This document shows positions 8,051 to 17,168 of a stretch of 64,000 bases of DNA, piece by piece. This DNA is from Demequina gelatinilytica. GTDB taxonomy: Bacteria > Actinomycetota > Actinomycetes > Actinomycetales > Demequinaceae. Position 1 is the first letter of the stretch. Every line of letters begins with the position of its first letter. The stretch is taken from the NCBI RefSeq assembly GCF_000971115.1, contig NZ_BBLV01000003.1, positions 62,001 through 126,000 of the forward strand, written 5' to 3'. The position numbers and the translations under genes are program-made. Below the pieces are notes generated by a model that did not search any database, was not told the origin of the DNA, and was given only the letters and a program-made list of their open reading frames with translations.

Positions 8051-9217
8051 TCAGCCGACGGTCACGCCGAGCAGCGAGCGGTACAGCGTCTCGAACTGCG
8101 CGACGGAGGTCTCGCGCGGGTTTCCGCCCGCGCAGACGTCGTCGAACGCAGCCTGCGCGAGCGCGGGAATGTCCGCGTCCTTGGCGCCGATCTCGTCGAT
8201 GGTGAGCGGGTTGCCCAGGTCCCGGGTGAGCTGCGCGACCGCGTCCACCGCGGCCTCGCGCGCCTCCTCCAGCGGCATCCCGTACGCGTTCTCGACACCG
8301 AAGGCCGCGGCGATGTCGCGGTACTTCTCCCCCGTCTCCGGGGCGTTGAACGCCATGACCGGGGCCAGCAGGATGCCGTTCGCGACGCCGTGCGGCGCGG
8401 AGTAGAACGCGCCCAGCGGGTGCGCCATCGCGTGCACGATGCCGAGGCCGACGTTCGAGTAGCCCATGCCGGCGATGTACTGCGCGAGCGCCATGCGCTC
8501 CATCGCCTCGCCGTCGCCGTCCGCGGCGGCCCGCAGCGACGCCGCGATCACCTGGATGGCCTTGAGGTGGAACAGGTCGGACAGCTCCCACGCGCCCTGC
8601 GTGGTGTAGCCCTCGATCGCGTGCGTGAGCGCGTCCAACCCCGTGGCGACCTTGAGCGAGCGAGGCGCGGTCGCCATCATGTCGGCGTCCACGACCGCGA
8701 GGATCGGGATGTCGTGGGGATCCACGCACACGAACTTGCGGTTCCGCTCGACGTCGGTGATGACGTAGTTGATGGTCGTCTCGGACGCGGTGCCGGCGGT
8801 GGTGGGCACCGCGATGATCGGGACCGACGGGTTCTTGGTCGGCGCGACGCCCTCGAGCGAGCGCACATCCGCGAACTCCGGGTTCGCGACGATGATGCCG
8901 ATCGCCTTGCAGGTGTCCTGCGGCGAGCCGCCGCCCACCGCGATGAGCACGTCCGCGCCGGACTCCTGGAACGCCGCGACGCCCGCCTGCACGTTCTCGA
9001 TGGGCGGGTTGGGCAGCACATCGCTGTAGACCTCGTACGGGAATCCGGCGGCATCCAGCAGACCGGTGACCTTGGCGGTCACGCCGGTCTCGATGAGGAC
9101 GGCGTCGGAGACCACGAAAGCCTTCGCGAACCCTCGCGCCTCGAGCTCCCCCGGGATCACCTCGATCGACCCTGCGCCGAAGTACGCGGTCTGGTTCCAG
9201 ACCATCCGATGTGCCAC
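8051..9217 (-). CDS. fucO: Iron-containing alcohol dehydrogenase, lactaldehyde reductase-like
   Basis: This 388-residue group III alcohol dehydrogenase aligns closely by eye with E. coli FucO along its length. Shared segments include GGGSPQDTCKAIGI near residue 97, PTTAGTASE near 140, and a metal region HAIEGY near 200 with HAMAHPLGAFY near 260-270. FucO interconverts lactaldehyde and 1,2-propanediol with NAD(H) and Fe(II). GTG at 9217 is chosen because the FucO-like N-terminus begins there and GGGAGGTG lies just upstream; a longer frame reaches 9307. It stands alone, after a terminator-like hairpin that ends the DUF3237 operon. No fucose or rhamnose genes are nearby, so it may act on another diol or aldehyde. 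Confidence 0.88.
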   Translation of the reverse strand: MAHRMVWNQTAYFGAGSIEVIPGELEARGFAKAFVVSDAVLIETGVTAKVTGLLDAAGFPYEVYSDVLPNPPIENVQAGVAAFQESGADVLIAVGGGSPQDTCKAIGIIVANPEFADVRSLEGVAPTKNPSVPIIAVPTTAGTASETTINYVITDVERNRKFVCVDPHDIPILAVVDADMMATAPRSLKVATGLDALTHAIEGYTTQGAWELSDLFHLKAIQVIAASLRAAADGDGEAMERMALAQYIAGMGYSNVGLGIVHAMAHPLGAFYSAPHGVANGILLAPVMAFNAPETGEKYRDIAAAFGVENAYGMPLEEAREAAVDAVAQLTRDLGNPLTIDEIGAKDADIPALAQAAFDDVCAGGNPRETSVAQFETLYRSLLGVTVG

Positions 9218-9336
9218 GTTGCACCTCCCGTGCGAGCCCGCGCGCGGCGCGTCACCGCTGTTGACGCGGACCTCTGCCTTGCACAGTTCCACCGCCGGGT
9301 CGCGCACACGTGGGGCCTTGGTCCCGGCGAGACGAT

Positions 9337-9371
9337 GGCATCGCCGAGCGGGGCGTTCCTCTGGCGATGCC
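9337..9371 (-). terminator. Hairpin after the amidase-DUF3237 operon
   Basis: GGCATCGCC (9337-9345) and GGCGATGCC (9363-9371) are perfect inverted repeats with a 17-base loop, 15 bases past the DUF3237 stop. It probably separates the ABC/amidase operon from fucO, which is on the same strand. Confidence 0.55.
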
Positions 9372-9385
9372 GGCGATCACCCGGC

Positions 9386-9844
9386 TCACGCGACGCGATG
9401 GACCCGGATGACCACATGTCCGGGCTCGGGCCTCGCGTACCCGACGAACTGCGCCTCGGTGAGCCAGCGGTGCGCCTCCGCGCCGGTCTGGAACTCGAAG
9501 GCCGTGCGGTAGTACAGCTGCTCCTCGGGCACGTCCTCCCCCGCGGCCAGACGTCGCTCGACGTCCACGTCCGCATGCCAGTACCCACGGTTGACCACAT
9601 CGATCGCGGAGCCGTCCTCCGCCTCGACGACGTAGCGCGCATCGAGCTGCGTGGTCGCGCCGCGCGTGACCCACCAGTCCGCACCGACGCCGAGGACCCG
9701 CCCGCGCAGGCGCGGGCCCTCGACGGTGCCGCCGATGATCGGCGTGACGTTGAGGTCCTCGGAGTCGGTACGGCCCACGCGGATCGGCTCGTCCACCGCG
9801 ACCCGCAGGTCGAAGACGTGCTCGAGCACCGCCACCATCGTCAT
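9386..9844 (-). CDS. DUF3237 domain protein (copy 1)
   Basis: This 152-residue DUF3237 protein forms a lipocalin-like beta barrel in family members. Typical segments are GGTVEGPRLRG near residue 38, GADWW near 53, ARYVVEAEDG near 69, NRGYWH near 84 and YYRTAFEFQTG near 110. The function of the family is not established. ATG at 9844 starts one base after the amidase stop (TGACATG), so the two are translationally coupled. A second copy at 17169-17624 is coupled in the same way to a different hydrolase, which suggests an accessory role to ester or amide cleavage. Confidence 0.88.
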   Translation of the reverse strand: MTMVAVLEHVFDLRVAVDEPIRVGRTDSEDLNVTPIIGGTVEGPRLRGRVLGVGADWWVTRGATTQLDARYVVEAEDGSAIDVVNRGYWHADVDVERRLAAGEDVPEEQLYYRTAFEFQTGAEAHRWLTEAQFVGYARPEPGHVVIRVHRVA

Positions 9845-9845
9845 G

Positions 9846-11276
9846 TCAGACCGCCGGCGCGGCCGCGACGGGCGGGACGCCGATCCCGCCGAGCACGGCC
9901 TCGACATCGCGGCCCGCCGCGAGCGCGACATGATCGCCGTTCCGCGGGCCGATCAGCTGGACGCCCGTCGGCAGCCCGTCCTCGTCGAGCCCTGCGGGGA
10001 CCGCGACGGACGGGAGCCCCAGGAAGTTGACCGCGACGAGCAGCCGGTGCGCGCGCCACAGCTCGGTGGTCGCCGCAGGACCCGCGAGGTCGAAGCCGAC
10101 CTCGGGCATCCTCCGGCAGGTCACGGGTCCCACCACGACCGGGTGCGCGACCTGGAACTCCTCCCACGCCGCGGCGATCGCGACCCGCCTCGCCCAGGCC
10201 AGGGCGTAGTCGTCGGCACCCGAGAAGGGCTCCGTCTCGGACGCGTTGTCGAGGAAGTACGTGGTGGAGCCCGCGCTCAGCGGCGCCGGAAGGCCGCCGG
10301 GCCGGAACGCGCCGACCATCTCCGCGACCGACAGCCGACGCCACAGCACGGCCGCCTCCTCGAGCAGCGGCGGCTCGACCTCGTCGACCTCCCACCCCTG
10401 CGCAACGAGCGCCTCGGCGGCGCGGTCGACCGCGTCGCCCACCTGGGTGTCGACGCCCCAGCCGAGGGGGTCGCGCACCACGGCGGCCCTCCGGGGGCCC
10501 TCGTAGGAGGCGGGATGCGGGTGCGTGCTCACCAGCGGATCGCGCCCGTCGGCGCCGTGCATGAGCGCGAACGCGGTGTCGAGATCGTCGACCGTGCGCG
10601 CGATGGGACCGTTGACGGCGAAGTGCTGGAGCGTGAGCGACACCGGCTCGGCGCTCTCCGCGGTGGGCGCCGGGATCCTTCCGGCCGAGGGCCGCAGCGC
10701 GCAGACTCCGGCGGCGTGGGCGGGCAGCCGCAGCGAGCCGCCGTAGTCGTTGCCGAGCCCGAGCGGGGTCATGCCCGTCGCGACCGCGACGGCGTCGCCT
10801 CCGCTGGAGCCGCCCGGCACCCGCGCGGCGTCCCACGGGTTGAGGGTGCGCCCGAACAGGTCGTTGTCGGTGTCCCAGCGCAGCCCGAAGTCGGGCATGT
10901 TGCCGCGGCCGATGGGGATCGCGCCCGCCGCGAGCAGCCGCGCCACCATGGTCGCGTCCTCGGCCGGCACGGCGTTCGCGAGGAAGGGCCAGCCGCTGGT
11001 CGAGGCGGACCACGTGAGGTCGATGTTCTCCTTGACCGTGAAGGGCACGCCGGCGAGCGAGCCCGCCTCGAGACCCGCCTCCAGGGCCGCGTCGACCTGA
11101 TCGGCGAGCGCCCGAGCGCGGTCATGGAACACGACCGTGAGCGCGTTGACGGTCGGGTTGACGGCGTCGATCCGCGCGAGGTGCGCGTCGACGGCCTCGC
11201 GCGCGGTGATCCTGCGCTCGCGGATCGCCTGCGCGAGCTCGCGCATGGTCAGCTGCCAGGGTTGAGCGGTGGTCAT
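9846..11276 (-). CDS. Amidase (amidase signature family)
   Basis: This 476-residue serine amidase has the Ser-cisSer-Lys triad: Lys82 in VKEN, the GGSSGG stretch at 155-160, and the nucleophile Ser181 in YGGSLR. It would hydrolyse an amide imported or produced in the cytoplasm. The start ATG at 11276 overlaps the ABC ATPase stop by 4 bases (ATGA). It is the fifth gene of an operon running from the binding protein at 16446. A dipeptide-type importer beside an amidase suggests uptake and hydrolysis of a small amide or peptide-like compound; the substrate is unknown. The usual Thr-Asp before the nucleophile is Asn-Asp-Tyr here, a mild departure from the family norm. Confidence 0.9.
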   Translation of the reverse strand: MTTAQPWQLTMRELAQAIRERRITAREAVDAHLARIDAVNPTVNALTVVFHDRARALADQVDAALEAGLEAGSLAGVPFTVKENIDLTWSASTSGWPFLANAVPAEDATMVARLLAAGAIPIGRGNMPDFGLRWDTDNDLFGRTLNPWDAARVPGGSSGGDAVAVATGMTPLGLGNDYGGSLRLPAHAAGVCALRPSAGRIPAPTAESAEPVSLTLQHFAVNGPIARTVDDLDTAFALMHGADGRDPLVSTHPHPASYEGPRRAAVVRDPLGWGVDTQVGDAVDRAAEALVAQGWEVDEVEPPLLEEAAVLWRRLSVAEMVGAFRPGGLPAPLSAGSTTYFLDNASETEPFSGADDYALAWARRVAIAAAWEEFQVAHPVVVGPVTCRRMPEVGFDLAGPAATTELWRAHRLLVAVNFLGLPSVAVPAGLDEDGLPTGVQLIGPRNGDHVALAAGRDVEAVLGGIGVPPVAAAPAV

Positions 11277-12928
11277 CGGGTACCTCCTGAGGTGACGATG
11301 CGGGCCGGAAGCCGCCGCTGGGGCGTCCACCCGGGCCGGGGGATGGAGTCGAGAAGAGTGCGCGTGTAGTCCGAGCGTGGCGCATCGAGGACGTCGGCGA
11401 TGGGGCCTTGCTCCACGATGCGCCCCGCCTGCATGACCGCGACGTGGTCGCACAGACGGCGGACGGTGGTGAGGTCGTGAGAGATCATCAGCAGCGCGAC
11501 ACCCGTCTCACGCCTGATGCTGTCGAGCAGCGTGAGGATCTCCACCTGCGTGGTGACGTCGAGCGCGGAGACCGCCTCGTCGAGCACCAGGATCTCCGGG
11601 TCGGCCGCGAGCGCTCGGGCGATGGCCACACGCTGCCGCTGTCCACCGGACAGCGCGCGGGGACGGGAGCCCGCCAGCGCGGGCGCGAGGCGGACCGCGT
11701 CGAGCAGCGCGTCGACACGCGCCGCGATCTCGGCACGCGAGGCGATGCGCCGGTGCACGGCGACGGCCTCCGCGAGGCAGCTGCGCACCGTCTGACGCGG
11801 GTCGAGCGACTGGTACGGGTCCTGGAAGACCATCTGGACCACCCTGGCACGTGCGCGCCGCGCGGGAGCGGACCTCGCGGGCGCGGTCCAGTCCTCATGC
11901 TTGACGGTGACCGTGCCGCCGTCGGCGGTCTCGAGGCCGCAGATCATCCGAGCGGTGGTCGACTTGCCCGAGCCGGACTCGCCGACGATCCCGAGGGCGC
12001 CTCCGGCCGCGAGCGCGAAGGAGACGTTGTCGACCGCGAGAAGCTCCTCGCGCCCGCGCCCGCGTCCGGCCGCCCGCACCTGGTACGCCTTGCGCAGGCC
12101 CGCGACCTCGAGCACCGTGTCGCTCCGCCGCGCCTGCCGGATGCCGGCCGCCTCGTCGGGAAGCGAGGCGGACAGCAGGCGGCGGGTGTACGGCTCGCGG
12201 GCGTCCTCGCGCATCGTCGCCGCGGCGAGCGTCTCGACGGTGCGGCCCGCCTGCATCACGGCGACACGGTCGCAGACGGCGCCCGCGAGCGCGAGGTCGT
12301 GGGTGATGAACAGCAGCGCAAGGTCGCGATGGCGCCGCAGGTCCGCGATGACCGCCATCACCTCCTCCTGGGTGGTGACGTCGAGCGCGGTGGTGATCTC
12401 GTCGGCGAGCAGCAGCGGTGGATCCATCGCGAGGGTCGCGGCGATCATCACGCGTTGGAGCAGCCCGCCCGAGAGCTCGCCCGGGCGCTGGCGCATGCGC
12501 CGGTCGGGGTCGCGGATGCCGACCTCCGCGAGCAGGTCCACCGCTCGGCGGTACGCCGCCTCGGGCGCCTCGCCCGCGAGCGCAACCAGCGCCTCGGTCA
12601 TGAAGTCCCCGATGGTCCGGAGCGGGTTGAGGTGCGCGCGGGGCGTCTGGAACGCCATCCCCATGCGGGTCGCGCGGAGCTCGCGCAGCTCCGCGCCCGG
12701 CAGCGACGCGAGGTCGTGGCCGGCGAGCCGGATGGTGCCGCCGGTGGTGAAGCCCGCGGGCAGCAGCCCCGCGACCGCGCGGGTCGACAGGGTCTTGCCC
12801 GACCCGGACTCCCCGACGAGCCCCAGGGACTCGCCGGCGCTCACCGCGAGCGTGCAGTCGTGGACCAGCGTCCGGCCGTCGGGCGTCGCGACGGACAGGC
12901 CGTCGATCTCGAGCACGGTGGTGGTCAT
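11273..12928 (-). CDS. ABC transporter ATP-binding protein, fused DppD-DppF type
   Basis: The 551-residue protein has two complete ATPase domains. Domain 1 has Walker A GESGSGKT at 39-46, signature LSGGLLQR and Walker B LLLADE. Domain 2 begins near residue 270 with GESGSGKS, signature LSGGQRQR and ILVLDE. It would energise the two permeases of the peptide/nickel importer family on the cytoplasmic face. ATG at 12928 overlaps the permease stop by 4 bases and its own stop overlaps the amidase start, so the operon is tightly coupled. In domain 1 the signature has LLQR instead of QQQR, which is unusual but tolerated. Confidence 0.93.
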   Translation of the reverse strand: MTTTVLEIDGLSVATPDGRTLVHDCTLAVSAGESLGLVGESGSGKTLSTRAVAGLLPAGFTTGGTIRLAGHDLASLPGAELRELRATRMGMAFQTPRAHLNPLRTIGDFMTEALVALAGEAPEAAYRRAVDLLAEVGIRDPDRRMRQRPGELSGGLLQRVMIAATLAMDPPLLLADEITTALDVTTQEEVMAVIADLRRHRDLALLFITHDLALAGAVCDRVAVMQAGRTVETLAAATMREDAREPYTRRLLSASLPDEAAGIRQARRSDTVLEVAGLRKAYQVRAAGRGRGREELLAVDNVSFALAAGGALGIVGESGSGKSTTARMICGLETADGGTVTVKHEDWTAPARSAPARRARARVVQMVFQDPYQSLDPRQTVRSCLAEAVAVHRRIASRAEIAARVDALLDAVRLAPALAGSRPRALSGGQRQRVAIARALAADPEILVLDEAVSALDVTTQVEILTLLDSIRRETGVALLMISHDLTTVRRLCDHVAVMQAGRIVEQGPIADVLDAPRSDYTRTLLDSIPRPGWTPQRRLPARIVTSGGTR

Positions 12929-13788
12929 CGGTCCTTGGCCTCCGCCCAGGTGGTGGTGCGGGCGCCGACGATGTTGACGGCGAGCACGGTGAGCACGATC
13001 AGCGCCGCGGGGAACATCGACTGCTCCGGCGCACCCGTGAGCAGCGCGGGCTGCCCGCCCGCGATCATGACGCCCCAGTCGGAGGCCGGCGGCTGCGCGC
13101 CCAGGCCGAGGAAGGAGATCGCGGCGATGTCGAGCATCGCGTACCCGAAGCCAACCGTCGCCTGCGCGAGGATGGTGGGGAGCAGCGCGGGGAGAAGGTG
13201 GCGGAAGCAGATCGCGAGCGATCCGACGCCCTGGATCCGCAGCGCGGCGATGTAGGGCCGCCCCAGCTCGGCGCGTGCGCCCGCACGCACCAGCCGCACC
13301 ACGATCGGCATGTAGGCGATCGACAGCGCGACCACCGGCGCGAGCAGCCCCTTGCCGAACATGGCGACGGCGAGCACGGCGAGCACCAGGCCCGGGATGG
13401 CGAAGATCACGTCGACGAGCCGGCTCGCGATGCCGTCGACCGCGCCGCCGAACCACGCCGATGCGACAGCGACGGCCACCCCGAGCATCGTCGACACGGC
13501 CACGACGATCACGGGCCCGGCGATGCTCGGACGTGCCCCCGCGAGCACCCGGGACAGGACGTCGCGACCGAGGTCGTCGGTGCCGAACGGATGCGCGAGG
13601 CTCGGCGGGGCCGACACCGCGCCGGCGTACAGCTGATCGGGGTCGTACGGTGAGCGCAGCGGGCCGAGCAGCGCGATCCCGATGACCGCCACGAGCACCA
13701 GGGCGGCGGCGATGAGGAGCGGATCGTGCGCCGCGGCGCGCCGCGCGGGTGCGGGCGTGCGTCCCCGTGCGAGCTGACCGATGCTCAT
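12925..13788 (-). CDS. ABC transporter permease, DppC type
   Basis: This 287-residue inner-membrane permease has about six membrane segments. The DppC-type N-terminal region is followed by HPFGTDDLGRDVLSRV near residues 66-81, and the EAA-like loop lies near 195 (AALRIQGVGS). It forms the channel with the 13785-14744 permease. ATG at 13788 overlaps the TGA that would end that upstream gene (ATGA), so the overlap only makes sense if the upstream frame continues to 13785. Confidence 0.92.
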   Translation of the reverse strand: MSIGQLARGRTPAPARRAAAHDPLLIAAALVLVAVIGIALLGPLRSPYDPDQLYAGAVSAPPSLAHPFGTDDLGRDVLSRVLAGARPSIAGPVIVVAVSTMLGVAVAVASAWFGGAVDGIASRLVDVIFAIPGLVLAVLAVAMFGKGLLAPVVALSIAYMPIVVRLVRAGARAELGRPYIAALRIQGVGSLAICFRHLLPALLPTILAQATVGFGYAMLDIAAISFLGLGAQPPASDWGVMIAGGQPALLTGAPEQSMFPAALIVLTVLAVNIVGARTTTWAEAKDR

Positions 13789-14744
13789 GCGGACCTCCGG
13801 GACTTGACGGAATCGGGGTCGATGATCGCGATCACCACGTCGACCACGGCGTTGAGCACCACGAACACCGTGACCAGCAGCAGGGAGAGCACCTGCACCA
13901 CCGGCAGGTCCTTCCGCGCGGCCGCCTCGGTAAGGAGGGAGCCGATGCCGCCCACCCCGAACGCCTGCTAGGCGACCGCGGAGACGGCGATGAGGCCCGC
14001 GATGGTCGCGCCGGAGACGGCGAGGATCTGGGGGGACGCGTTGAGCAGGACGTGCCTGCGGAAGATGCGCGATGGCGACAGCCCCCGCACCCGCGCGGTG
14101 TCGACGTGCTCCGCGTGCTGCTGGGCGACGATCGCTCCGCGGGTGATGCGGCTCATGTACGCGATGTAGAGGACCGCGAGCGAGATCGCGGGCAGCGTGA
14201 GGTGGTACAGGTTGTCGAGCAGGCCCTCGCCGGTGCCGTACACCGGGAACCAGCCGAGCACGCGCCCGAAGACCCAGATCAGCAGGATCGCCACCACGAA
14301 CGTGGGCATCGCCACGCCGATCGACGTGCCGACGAGCACCGCGCGGTCTGCGCGCGGGCCGCGCACGGCCGCGAGGATCCCCGAGCCGATGCCGAACACC
14401 GTGATGAGGACCACCGCGTAGGCGACGAGCAGGAGGCTGATGCCGATCCGCGGCGCGATGAGCTCCGCGACCGGCGTCTTGTAGACGAAGGACGTGCCCA
14501 GGTCGCCCTGGAGCACCCCGCCGACCCAGCGCAGGTACTGCATCCACACCGGATCGTCGAGGTGGTGCTCGGCTCGGATCGCCTCGATCAGCTCCGGGGT
14601 GGGCCGCACCCCGCCCGCGAGCGCCGTGACCGGGTCGCCCGGGGTGAGCGCGACGGCGAAGAAGATCGCGATGCTGGCCAGGAGGAGGGTGAGGAGGAGC
14701 CCGCCGAGCTTCGCCGCCAGCTGGCGGATCGCGTTCGCGCTCAT
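13785..14744 (-). pseudogene. ABC transporter permease, DppB type, interrupted by an in-frame TAG
   Basis: ATG at 14744, with GGAGGGTGAG upstream, opens a DppB-like permease with the family's N-terminal LTPGDP motif and at least five membrane segments. TAG at 13968-13970 is codon 259. It falls where DppB proteins have Val-Glu before Phe-Gly and a short Gly-rich stretch. The same frame continues with QAFGVGGIGSLL, a further long hydrophobic segment (LSLLLVTVFVVLNAVV) and TGA at 13785-13787, 4 bases into the next start. The whole frame is 319 sense-codon equivalents, the normal family length. GAG to TAG would explain it. Without readthrough the protein loses its last membrane segment and the importer should fail. 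Confidence 0.85.
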
Positions 14745-14775
14745 CTCACCCTCCCCCGGACCGGTGCCGCGTCGC

Positions 14776-16446
14776 TCACGCGCCGCCCAGGTGCTGCGCC
14801 CAGGGGCTCGCGTACGCCGCGACGGACGTGGTCGCACCGGTGAGATCCGAGCTGAGGAACGTGGTGTGGTACGCCCCGGCGAGGGTCACCTGGAGCATGT
14901 CGGGGGCGAAGATCTCCTGCGCCGCGACGTATGCCCCGGCGGCCTCCGTCGGGTCCGGGGTGGTCCGCGCCGCCTGCAACGCGCCGATCACGTCGGGATC
15001 CGCGTAGCCGCTCCAGTTGAAGATGCCGCCGAGCTCGGCGGGCAGCAGGAACAGCTGCGGGTAGGCCAGCACGCCGGGCGTCTCCGTGTAGCCGGTCGTG
15101 GCGACGAAGTCGATCGACTCGCGCGGTCCCGGGTCGGCGAGGAAGATCCCGGCGAAGTCGGCGGGCTGGCGCTCGTCGATCTCGATGGTGAGGCCGATCT
15201 GCCGTCCCGCGCTCTGGATGATCGCGGCGGTCTGCGACAGCTCCTTGCTGCCGGCGGGGATCGCGATGACGAGCGGAACCGACGTGTCCTCACCCGACTC
15301 CGCGACGAGCGCCTTGGCCGCCTCGAGGTCCACGGTCGGCTCGGCGAGCGCGTCGTAGCCGGCCTGGTAGACGTCCGCGGCCTCCATACTCGCGAAGGAG
15401 AACGGCGCCACGAAGGTCCGCTGAGGCTGGCCGAGCCCGTTGAGCACGGTCGCGATGTACTGATCACGGTCGATCGCCATGCTGAGCGCCTGGCGGACGA
15501 GCGGGTTGGCGCCGGCACCCGTGGCCTTGGTGGGACCGAAGGAGAACGATGCGGTGGACGGGCCCACGATGAGCCTTCCGGCCTCGGAGCCCTCGAAGAC
15601 CGCACGGCTGGCCGGCGGCACGTTGAAGGCGCCGTCGATCTCACCCTCGACCAGGGCGTTGGTGAGCGTGGTGCCGTCCGCGATGAAGCGGTACGTGAGG
15701 GTCTTCACGTGCGGGGCGCCGCCCCAGTAGCCCTCGTTGGCAACGGTGACGATCTCCTTGCCGGGTGTCCACGACTCGAGCTCGAACGGGCCGGCGCAGA
15801 GCAGCCCGCCGCCGGAGGTGCCGAGCGCGTCGCCCGCCTCGTCGCCGTACGCCTTGCTCAGCACCGCGCCCGCGCCGCTGGCGAGAGCGTCGCGGAACGT
15901 CGAGTCCGGCGCGGTGAAGCGCACCGTCACCTGCTGGTCGCCTGTGGCCTCGATGGAGGCGACCAGGACGAAGGCGCCGAAGTACGCGGAGGTCACGTCC
16001 TGCCGGTGGCGCTCGAGGCTGTAGATCACATCGTCCGTGGTGACGGGTGTGCCGTCCCAGAAGGTCACGCCGTCGCGCAGGTCGATGACGAAGGTCACCG
16101 GATCGGCCCATTCCGCCGAGGCGGCGATGCCGGGCTCGATCGAGAAGTCGGGCTGGACCTGGAGGAGGCTGTCGCACAGGTTCGGCGCGACGAAGTTGTA
16201 GTCCGCGCCGGGGATCAGCGACCGCGGCTCACCCTCGACGAGCGCCCAGGTGACCTCGTCGACGTCCGCCGTCGCCGCGGGGAGCGCGGCGACCAGCGAC
16301 GAGGCGTCGATGGGCGTGGCGCCCGCGCTCTCACCGCCGCTCGCTCCCTCGCTCGGCGATTCGACCGTGTCACGCGCCGTGCAGCCCGTCGCGAGGACGA
16401 GCATCGCGCCTGCCGCGACCGCGGCGCTGATGCCTGAGATTCTCAT
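14776..16446 (-). CDS. ABC transporter substrate-binding lipoprotein (peptide/nickel family)
   Basis: The 556-residue SBP_bac_5 protein has a lipoprotein signal ending LATGC with Cys22 as the anchor, then a Ser/Gly-rich linker and the family core, including FVIDLRDGVTFWDGTPVTTDDV near residues 118-139 (core DGVTFWDGTP). It would sit outside the membrane and deliver the ligand to the two permeases. It is the first gene of the operon, 31 bases from the DppB-type gene, and diverges from a TetR gene. The ligand is unknown, but the amidase downstream suggests an amide. Confidence 0.92.
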   Translation of the reverse strand: MRISGISAAVAAGAMLVLATGCTARDTVESPSEGASGGESAGATPIDASSLVAALPAATADVDEVTWALVEGEPRSLIPGADYNFVAPNLCDSLLQVQPDFSIEPGIAASAEWADPVTFVIDLRDGVTFWDGTPVTTDDVIYSLERHRQDVTSAYFGAFVLVASIEATGDQQVTVRFTAPDSTFRDALASGAGAVLSKAYGDEAGDALGTSGGGLLCAGPFELESWTPGKEIVTVANEGYWGGAPHVKTLTYRFIADGTTLTNALVEGEIDGAFNVPPASRAVFEGSEAGRLIVGPSTASFSFGPTKATGAGANPLVRQALSMAIDRDQYIATVLNGLGQPQRTFVAPFSFASMEAADVYQAGYDALAEPTVDLEAAKALVAESGEDTSVPLVIAIPAGSKELSQTAAIIQSAGRQIGLTIEIDERQPADFAGIFLADPGPRESIDFVATTGYTETPGVLAYPQLFLLPAELGGIFNWSGYADPDVIGALQAARTTPDPTEAAGAYVAAQEIFAPDMLQVTLAGAYHTTFLSSDLTGATTSVAAYASPWAQHLGGA

Positions 16447-16511
16447 TGCTGTTCCTTCCTGGGGATTCGGGCCGTGCGCGTCCCGGCTTGCGCCGTGGAC
16501 GATGGATCAGG

Positions 16512-16571
16512 TGTTACATAAAACAGTGTTGTACATCAATGTTGCACTAATGTTTCGGCGATGGCTAGGCT
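16512..16571. promoter_or_regulatory. AT-rich operator/promoter region between SBP and TetR genes
   Basis: This AT-rich patch holds the related repeats TGTTACA (16512), TGTTGTACA (16527) and TGTTGCAC (16540), the small palindrome AACAGTGTT (16522-16530), and CAATGTT/TAATGTT 10 bases apart. TAGGCT at 16566-16571 lies 7 bases before the TetR ATG and is the likely -10 of a leaderless transcript. The TetR product probably binds here. Confidence 0.55.
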
Positions 16572-16578
16572 GTGCTGC

Positions 16579-17151
16579 ATGCCTCGAGACGTCGATCCTC
16601 GCCAGCGCCTGGCGGACATCGCCGCCGCGACCATCCGCGTCGCACGCAGCGAGGGCACCCACGCGGTGACCATCCGCTCGGTCGCGCGCGAGCTCGGCGG
16701 CTCCACCACGCTGGTGACCAACTACCTGCCCTCGCGCGCGGCGCTGATCCTCAACGCCCTTGATCAGGGCCGCGACCGCTGGCAGCAGGAGCTCGCCGAG
16801 ACGCTCGCGGACCTGGAGCCCTCCGCGCATCTGCGCGCGGTCACCGACTGGGCGCTCTCGTCGACCACGGACGACCCGGTGCTGCGGACGCTCATCCTCG
16901 AGATCGTGGCGAACGCCGCGATCGAGCCCGTGATGGCCGAGGCCCTGCGTCACGAGTCCACGGCCTTCGAGGCCCAGCTGCGCACCGCGGCCGCGGCCTC
17001 CGGCTTCGCCGACCCGGAGGCGGTGGCGGACCTCGCCTACCTCCTCATCCGCGGCGCGTACATCGCGAGCACCGAGGACCCCGAGCGCTGGAGCGACGCG
17101 CACGTGCGCGAGGTGATCCACTCCACCATCGCCGCGCAGCCGCGCGCGTGA
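16579..17151 (+). CDS. TetR-family regulator of the ABC/amidase operon
   Basis: The 190-residue protein has an N-terminal TetR HTH at about residues 7-52 (HAVTIRSVARELGGSTTLVT, core SVARELGGSTT) and a helical ligand domain similar to the BetI/TetR_C_6 group. ATG at 16579 follows TAGGCT by 7 bases, favouring a leaderless mRNA; an in-frame ATG at 16561 lies upstream of that -10 box. The gene diverges from the binding-protein gene, so it most likely represses the importer-amidase operon in the absence of substrate. Confidence 0.88.
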   Translation: MPRDVDPRQRLADIAAATIRVARSEGTHAVTIRSVARELGGSTTLVTNYLPSRAALILNALDQGRDRWQQELAETLADLEPSAHLRAVTDWALSSTTDDPVLRTLILEIVANAAIEPVMAEALRHESTAFEAQLRTAAAASGFADPEAVADLAYLLIRGAYIASTEDPERWSDAHVREVIHSTIAAQPRA

Positions 17152-17168
17152 TCCCGGACGCGTGACGG

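Noticed and set aside
176-14744. Genome-wide recoding of TAG as a sense codon
   Set aside because: TAG ends several intact genes here at their normal length (ATPase, yaaA, fabH, deoR, SGNH hydrolase), so it is a working stop codon.
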